Shown: positions 27,583 through 35,000 of the stretch, piece after piece
How the letters are laid out: each line of letters begins with the position of its first letter
Numbering within the stretch: the first letter of the stretch is position 1
Origin: Chrysomallon squamiferum
Taxonomy: Eukaryota; Mollusca; Gastropoda; Neomphalida; Peltospiridae
DNA length: 35,000 nt
Direction: 5' to 3'
Assembly: GCA_012295275.1 (NCBI GenBank)
Contig: CM022668.1
Span: forward strand, 5,758,989-5,793,988
Position numbers and translations under genes: made by a program
Notes under the pieces: generated by a model
Seen by the model: the letters and a program-made list of their open reading frames with translations, nothing else
What the model was told of the DNA's origin: nothing
Databases searched by the model: none

Positions 27583-28480
27583 TGTTTGTTTGTTTGTTTA
27601 TTTATTTCGTTTCATTCTTTCTTTCCTCATCTTCTTTCTTTTCTGCAAGATTCACTTCATTCCTCCCTTCCATATTTCTTCCATCGATCATTTATTAAAA
27701 TGATCGTCTTTTTTTCCACTGTTCTTTTCTTTCTGTGTCGTTTAGTTGATGAAAACTGTCAAGATGCCGTCACCCACATTTTGTAATTTCATTTCTTTCT
27801 GCTCGAACACTACAGAAATCCACTTAGGAAAATTATTTCTTGACTGAAGCAGTATGAGAGACAAATAACTGAACACGGTTCTGTCATTTAGTTTAAACGT
27901 ATCAACTCGTTTGTGACAGTCGCAGATGATGCGGCAATGTCTAGAATGGGAAAAAATTAAAAATTAAAAAAAAAATAAATAAAGAAAAGTGAAATAAGGT
28001 AATTTTGCTTCTTATAAGTTAAATAAATTAGTTTAGAAATAAATGTCTTGGTTCAGAAAGAGGCGGAAAAAAAAAATTATTAAAAAAAAAAAAAATAAAA
28101 ATAAAAAATAATGAAACAAATAATGAAAATAAAATAGCAATAATAATCTGTTCTTCCTTTTCTTCTTTTATATCTTCAAAACAGTAAATCTTTTATTCTT
28201 TTACTTTTTCAAAATCAGAATTATGAGTTAGGTAAGTTGCCAAATTTCGCTGACTGAGCATAGACGCGATTTTGTTTGCGCACAGATCATGAACAGATAC
28301 GTATTTCTATAGGTATAACAATTAACACAGCTGTATGTAGTCCTTGTGTATGTTTGTATATGCATATGAACAAGTCACGTCAATGAGCTATGTATAACAA
28401 CACTTTAAAAGCAGTTCATGTCATTGTGTTGATGTACAATCTTGTATTATCTACCTGTTTTATCTACCTGTTTTACACTT
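27583..28480. other. AT-rich intronic segment
   Basis: T/C-rich at 27583-27730, unique at 27730-27950, A/AAAT-rich at 27950-28140, unique thereafter. No gene is seen. Confidence 0.55.
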
Positions 28481-28888
28481 GAATGTGTGGGTGTCTACGT
28501 CTTTGTCTGCCTACGTAGAGAGAAGTCTGATGTCTGAGTATAAATGTGAGAGAGATCTATTTCTGTCTGTATACTGTGAATATACATATGTGTGTACCAA
28601 TCGGCCTAGGTCTGTATGTCTGTATGCGTCTCTTTGCGTGTGTCTGTCTGTATATATATATATGTATCTTTATATGAGATATTATCTCTCTCTATATATA
28701 TGTGTGTGTCTCTCTCTCTCTCTCTTGTGTTTATATATATTTTCTATCTATCAATCTCTATCTATATATATATATGTGTGTGTATGTATGTATGTATGTA
28801 TGTATATGTATGTATGTACACACACACACACATATATATAATACATATATACACATACACACACACACATTTGTTAAATATACATTTT
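28481..28888. repeat. TCTG, TA/TG and CA/TA alternating repeats with hairpin potential
   Basis: Imperfect TCTG/TATG units. TATATATATGTGTGTGTA (about 28764-28782) and TACACACACA..ATATATATA (28817-28840) are complementary and would form a stem around GTAT units. Confidence 0.85.
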
Positions 28889-29251
28889 GTGACTAAGTAT
28901 ATATAAATAAACAGATAACCTCTGTTGTTATAAATATATATTTTAATCTTCTACACACAAACACACACACACACACACACACACAAACACGCACAAACAC
29001 AAACACGCCAGTAAACAAAGTACACTAGTGACTAAGAAGTAACTAAATAAGTAGATAACCTGTGTTGTTATAAATCAGATATTTTTAATCTCTTGCACGA
29101 AACGCACACTACTCTATATTATACACACACACGCACACACACGCACACACAAACACGCCAGTAAACAAAGTACACTAGTGTCTAAGAAGTAACTAAATAA
29201 GTAGATAACCTCTGTTGTTATAAATCAGATATTTTTAATCTTCTGCACGAA

Positions 29252-29292
<41 letters not shown>

Positions 29293-29390
29293 CGCAAGTG
29301 AACAAAGTACACTAGTGTCTAAGAAGTAACTAAATAAGTAGATAACCTGTGTTGTTATAAATCAGATATTTTTAATCTCCTGCACGAAAC
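28889..29390. repeat. 137-149-bp minisatellite, four units with internal (CA)n
   Basis: A conserved core of about 75 bp, from GTGACTAAG/GTGTCTAAG through AAATAAGTAGATAACCT and GTTGTTATAAATCAGATA to TGCACGAAAC, starts at 28889 (diverged), 29029, 29178 and 29315. Each unit carries a (CA)n segment of different length. ACAAAGTACACTAGTG precedes the last three cores. Confidence 0.93.
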
Positions 29391-30057
29391 TCGATACGTT
29401 TTCTGCGGCGTCTGGCAGATATACATTTGCACGTGCTGGAATGCGCGCCGACTGTGTGTAATTATCTAGCATGTGTGCAAACTGGCGTTTCATTTCTCAA
29501 GTGTGAAATACACGTGTATATTTACCGAGCACACACATTTTCTTCTCAAATTTCCTTCTTATCTCCGACAGTGAAATTAAGAAATACGTGTTTCTCATTT
29601 GTAAGAAAAATGTTTCATTCTAGTTTGAAAATTAATGTGTTTTTCTTTCTTTTATTGTTCTGGTATTCTTTCTCTCTCTCTTTTTCCCTCTCCCTCTGTC
29701 TGTCTCTTTCCTTCTTTCTCTCTCTGAGTCTCTCTCTTCTTCTTCCCTTCTCTCCTCTTAAAAAAGATTAACGGAATTGAGAGTTTACAGAAGATAATCA
29801 GGAGCAAATCTTGACTTTTTCTTTCAAAGATTTTATGTTCAAGATCTATGCGATATCCGAACGTTAGAAGAATGGAAATAAAAATTCAAATGTTTCGTTC
29901 TTTATTTGACATTTACTAATTAGTTTATAATAATTAGGTAATAACAATAATAATATTTGTGGGTTTGTATTAATATCTGCACTGGCAATGACTACCCAAA
30001 AAATGGCGATTTGGAGTTAAATGAAAAAAATTTTAAAATATTTACAGAATGGAAAGT

Positions 30058-30060
<3 letters not shown>
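29391..30060. other. Unique intronic segment
   Basis: Non-repetitive apart from CT-rich sequence at 29668-29760. No gene is seen. Confidence 0.55.

Positions 30061-30154
<94 letters not shown>
30061..30154. repeat. (CT)n microsatellite facing a (GA)n array
   Basis: Perfect CT run of 94 bp. A perfect GA run of 88 bp lies 283 bp downstream (30438-30525), so the two form an inverted repeat. Confidence 0.97.
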
Positions 30155-30156
<2 letters not shown>

Positions 30157-30172
30157 AAAAAATTAAATTATT

Positions 30173-30203
<31 letters not shown>

Positions 30204-30433
30204 AGTGATCACTGCAAATCTTGACTTTAATTTTTATCGAGATTTACATTACCGTAATAGATGTTACATTCACTCCAACAACAACAGCTAGTACTATCAC
30301 TATAATTACTAACAGTACTGCTGTTACTATACTTTTATCATTATTACCACTACAGCTGCTATCATTATTATTGCTACTACACTAACAATGTTTGTACAAC
30401 CTCCACTAGTGCGGCTACTACTACAATTAGTAT

Positions 30434-30437
<4 letters not shown>
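30155..30437. repeat. Loop between the CT and GA arrays, with (TCA)n
   Basis: TCA units at 30174-30203, then ACT/ATT-rich imperfect repeats. No gene is seen. Confidence 0.75.

Positions 30438-30525
<88 letters not shown>
30438..30525. repeat. (GA)n microsatellite
   Basis: Perfect GA run, complementary to the CT run at 30061-30154. Confidence 0.97.
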
Positions 30526-30529
<4 letters not shown>

Positions 30530-31172
30530 AAGACAGACACAAAACGTTAAACGTGCACTATTTTCAGCCTAAACACAAACTAGCTGAATGCGCCTTCCGT
30601 TATCTTTGACAAGGTCGTTAAGTCTTGATCGAACAGCTGCAAATTCTTTTTTTGTTTTTCTGGGGTTTTAAAAAAATCTTTTCCATGGGCCTCGTTTAAC
30701 GAAATTCCAACAGACAATTCCCCTGTTGTTCATAATACCTTCTACACCCTGCAGAAGTGGAAATTAGATAAAATGAACTGAGTGTTACGATTCGAAATCT
30801 GCAAGTGAAGGCGTACGGAGCGCGTAGTAATAAAATATTAACAGCTTGTAATAATGAGACGTTTTTTTGCGCTGATTTTGCTAATTTCCATAACAAGACA
30901 TTCTTGCCTTTATCGCTAAATTACTTATATTAATTTTTTTAAAGGATCCAATCATGATATATCTCAATTCTGATAATTAACATGAAATCTCTACAGATTT
31001 TATTTTATTTAATTTTTTTATATATATTTTACTTTTTTCGTTTTGATTCAGTATAGAATAGAGCCTAAATTTTTTATTTATTTATTTATTTTTTTTTTTT
31101 TTTTTTTTGTTCTGGGAATGTAAGGGAACGAGAATGGAAATAAAAAATAAATAAAATAAAGATAGAAAGATT

Positions 31173-31175
<3 letters not shown>
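30526..31175. other. Unique intronic segment
   Basis: Non-repetitive to about 30990, then AT/T-rich with a T run at 31090-31108. No gene is seen. Confidence 0.55.

Positions 31176-31212
<37 letters not shown>
31176..31212. repeat. (ACT)n microsatellite
   Basis: Pure ACT array, followed by AAT/AAC/GAC-rich imperfect repeats to about 31350. Confidence 0.93.
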
Positions 31213-32092
31213 GACGATTATAATAATAATCATCATAACAAAATAATAACAATGATGACAACAGCAGTAACAAAATAATAACATGATGACAACAGTTAAC
31301 ATAGCAGCAGAAGTACAGTTATAACGACGACGACGACAAACAACAATATAAAGCAGAAGGGAACAAAATAGAATAGAAAATAAATAACTAGCATTACTGT
31401 CATAAAAAAAAAAAAAAAAAAACTTGATGATACACAATGCACTCAACTCACACTTATACATTGTTTTAGTTTGTGCTATTTTTACACAACACATAGCAAC
31501 ACGTCACAAACGTGACTACGTCATTGGAAAGTTTCCAGAATAACTAATATACACACACTGACTTTGTTAGTATATACAACATGACGCGATACAGTTTGAT
31601 AAATACAATATGCTCAGGGTATCGTGGTAAACAGGCGCCATGGTATATAATATAACATAATATAATATAATATAATATAATAATAATATAATATTGCGTA
31701 ATGGAATAAAGATATTACTGTTTTTACCGTAATGAAAAATGAAGAAAACAAACAAACAAACAAATAAATTGAAAATTAAATAATGAATAAAAAACAACAA
31801 CAACAACTACGACAGAACTCTTTGTAACTTTTCTCTTTTTCTGCCAATGATGCAGTTTTGTATTATTTTTATTTACATAAGTACTTCCTGAAAGCTGTTT
31901 CTATTCTTGATATCATTAATGTATGTCGTTTCCTTAGCAACGAATCAGAGCAAAGAACTCCAATTAGGAAGACTTTCCGAAAAAAACAAACACTTCCTGT
32001 AATAAATAAATAAAAACATAAATAAATAAATAAATAAATTTAAAAATAGTCATTATATAAACTAGACTTTAGATTATCTATTTTATTTTGTT

Positions 32093-32127
<35 letters not shown>

Positions 32128-32579
32128 TTTTAATTTCTATATCCCGTTAAATTAATTCAGTTACTTACATATTTTTATAAACATCTATTTTGCTGAATTA
32201 AGATTTCTGTTCACAACAAACCTGATTGTAAAACTGTGTCACGAAGCCACACAAAACACAATTCTTAGAAAACCTTTTATTATTATTTTATTTTTTTTTG
32301 ATGATAAAACGAATTTTATTTCGTTCCTTGTTAATGAATTTCAAAAATTAAAAATAAAGGAAAAAAATAAGAAAATATTTCCTGATTCACTTTATTATTA
32401 ATCGATTCTCATTTCACGTGAAAATTAGATATAAAATATAAAATGAAGAAATAAAGCAAAATATAAAAGAAGAAACGAAATAGAGTAATAATAAAAAGAG
32501 AATAAATGAAATTAAGCAGCGTAATAAAATAATATTAATGAACGAAATGAAGTTATAAATAATTAAATAACCTTGACAT
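31213..32579. other. AT-rich intronic segment with short simple repeats
   Basis: A run at 31404-31422, ATAAT units at 31645-31693, AAAC/AAAT units at 31750-31770 and 32003-32040, ATTT units at 32092-32130, TCACGTGA at 32414-32421. Otherwise unique, with no gene seen. Confidence 0.55.
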
Positions 32580-32595
32580 TAATAATAATAATAAT

Positions 32596-32630
<35 letters not shown>

Positions 32631-32851
32631 GTAATAATAATAATAGTAGTAATAATAATAATAATATCAGTAGTCGTATAAATAAAATAATTTAATAATA
32701 AAATAATAATAAATATCAGATCGAATAAAATAATTTAATAATAAAATAAGATAAAATAAAAATAAAAAAATTAATATTTAAGTAGTAGCATAGGTATGTA
32801 ACAGTAATAGGACTATTATTACTGATACAAATACTAAAAATAATAATACTC

Positions 32852-32930
<79 letters not shown>

Positions 32931-32960
32931 AAAGAAAGAAAGAAAGAACGAAAGAAAGAA
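32580..32960. repeat. (AAT)n and (AAC)n trinucleotide block
   Basis: AAT units at 32580-32690 with GT interruptions, AAT at 32852-32887, AAC at 32888-32930, AAAG units to 32960. Confidence 0.93.
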
Positions 32961-34020
<1,060 letters not shown>

Positions 34021-34400
34021 TATAATAATAATAATAATAATAATAATAATTATAAATGTTATCATTATCATTATAATCATCATCATTATTATCATCATTA
34101 TTATCATTATTTTCATTATCATCATGATCATTATTATCATTATTGTTATTATTATTATCATCATCATCATTAATACCGTTATCATTATTATTTTCATTAT
34201 CATCATCATCATTATTATCATTATTATTATTAAAAAAATTCGATTATATGAATATTAACGAATAATTGAAATTACAGTGGATTTCATTAACACTACAAGT
34301 ATCATCACATCATCATCATTATCATCTCTTCATCATCATCATCATCACATCATCATAATCATCATCGTCAATTCTATCCCTAAGTAATAATTTAATTTAA
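34021..34400. repeat. (AAT)n, (ATT)n and (ATC)n block
   Basis: AAT units at 34022-34050, mixed ATT/ATC units at 34060-34232, ATC units at 34300-34372. Confidence 0.93.
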
Positions 34401-34475
34401 AATATTTGATATCACCGATTATCAGAACTTGCTTTTGATATGTAACTGTATATATATATCTTATTCAAAATTTAG

Positions 34476-34518
34476 ATATTATAATTACTACATTAATTAT
34501 ATCATTCATTTGTTACTT

Positions 34519-34549
<31 letters not shown>

Positions 34550-34555
34550 TTTCAG
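34476..34555 (+). other. 3' splice site of intron 1, built on a (TTTA)n microsatellite
   Basis: No AG dinucleotide occurs between the TTTAG at 34471-34475 and the TTCAG at 34551-34555. The last 35 bases before the acceptor are TTTA units, which take the place of a conventional polypyrimidine tract. Branch-point-like words (TACTACA, ATTAAT) lie near 34486-34500. Confidence 0.8.
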
Positions 34556-34771
34556 AATTCACAACGAAATACTACCTTCCAATGGACCACATACAAGGAC
34601 GAGACTTGGGAAACCCGTCGGGTTTGGACTCGCGAGTTTTCGGCAATCCTCAGCTAGTGGACGGAGTATTCGGACACGCTCTGAAACTGAACGGACGGAC
34701 GCAGTACGCACGTGTCACGGGACCTGGTCACAAAAAAGAATGTTTTGGCAATTTAGAGCAATGTACACAAG
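34556..34771 (+). CDS. Neurexin-superfamily protein, exon 2: start of a LamG-like jellyroll domain
   Basis: 216 bp, phase 1 at both ends, adding residues 246-317 in frame with exon 1. The split codon gives Glu 246, followed by FTTKYYLPMD. The pattern of a strand YYLPMDHIQGRDLGNPSG, then VDGVFGHALKLNG, Q-Y-A-R-V and CFGNLEQC is the N-terminal part of the concanavalin-A-like jellyroll seen in LamG-like and pentraxin-type domains. The Cys pair near residues 308 and 314 is typical. This differs from the canonical LNS2 that follows EGF-A in alpha-neurexins. The domain must continue in the next exon, beyond the window. Being symmetric (1-1), the exon could be skipped without a frameshift. Confidence is high that it is an exon and moderate on domain type. 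Confidence 0.87.
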
Positions 34772-34777
34772 GTAAGA
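34772..34777 (+). other. 5' splice site of intron 2
   Basis: GTAAGA follows CAAG. Read-through meets a stop at 34792-34794, and the codon pattern degrades at once into repeats. Confidence 0.88.
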
Positions 34778-35000
34778 AGAGTTATCGTTACTAGTTACTC
34801 GATTGTCGTAAAAATATTTGGAAAGACTGAGTCTACGTGTTTTGTCCATTTTCTTCTTTTTCTTCTTCTTCTTCATATTATTATTACTATTATTATTGTT
34901 GTTGTTGTTGTTGTTGTTATCATTATTATTATTATTATTGTTTTATTTGTTTTTAACTTTTTCTTTTGTTCTATTTGATTGTCTTCTGTTATATATCTTC
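34778..35000. other. Start of intron 2
   Basis: AT-rich, with TTC units at 34853-34875, ATT and GTT arrays at 34877-34942, and T-rich sequence to the window edge. No gene is seen. Confidence 0.75.

Noticed and set aside
28889-29390. CRISPR-like regular repeats
   Set aside because: Units are 137-149 bp with (CA)n between them, in a eukaryotic intron. This is a minisatellite.
29957-30060. Possible pseudo-exon before the CT array
   Set aside because: About 35 codons of mixed composition precede the repeat, but there is no acceptor/donor pair and no homology.

Overview
The window is animal nuclear DNA. It holds the 5' end of one plus-strand gene: an exon with 5' leader, signal peptide, laminin-G (LNS) domain and short Cys-rich module (CDS 1869-2604), an intron of 31,951 bp (2605-34555), a second coding exon (34556-34771), and the start of the next intron. 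Exon 1 looks like the first LNS domain of neurexins, including the RFPKWNAC motif, and is followed by an EGF-like Cys cluster. Exon 2 looks like the start of a different jellyroll (LamG-like/pentraxin-like) domain, so the protein is neurexin-superfamily but probably not a canonical alpha-neurexin. The rest of the gene lies beyond the right edge. The combination of AT-rich non-coding DNA, GC-rich third codon positions in exon 1, very abundant (CT)n/(GA)n tracts and this domain mix suggests a lophotrochozoan, perhaps a mollusc. That is inference, not proof.

Layout. 1-1120: AT-rich upstream flank carrying one arm of a long inverted repeat (427-935). 1120-1868: CpG-richer putative promoter and 5' leader with many short upstream ORFs and an A-rich tract abutting the start codon. 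1869-2604: exon 1. 2605-6050: minisatellite, trinucleotide arrays and CT/GA arrays. 6051-17626: a two-copy direct tandem duplication of about 6 kb, about 99% identical outside simple repeats, with a microhomology junction at 12195-12200. 17627-27024: mostly unique AT-rich DNA with CT/GA arrays, an inverted copy (22527-22869) of a module found in only one duplication copy, and candidate regulatory sites. 27025-27582: second arm of the inverted repeat. 27583-34550: unique AT-rich DNA, a (CA)-associated minisatellite (28889-29390), a facing CT/GA pair (30061-30525) and trinucleotide arrays. 34521-34555: a (TTTA)n microsatellite that serves as the 3' splice-site tract of exon 2.

I see no second convincing gene, no transposon-encoded enzyme, no CRISPR array and no confident tRNA or rRNA. 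Almost all other open frames are translations of simple repeats. The interest lies in the structure of the giant intron: recent segmental duplication, dispersed non-coding repeat families bounded by microsatellites, many (CU)n and (GA)n blocks that could pair in the pre-mRNA, and microsatellites next to both splice sites.
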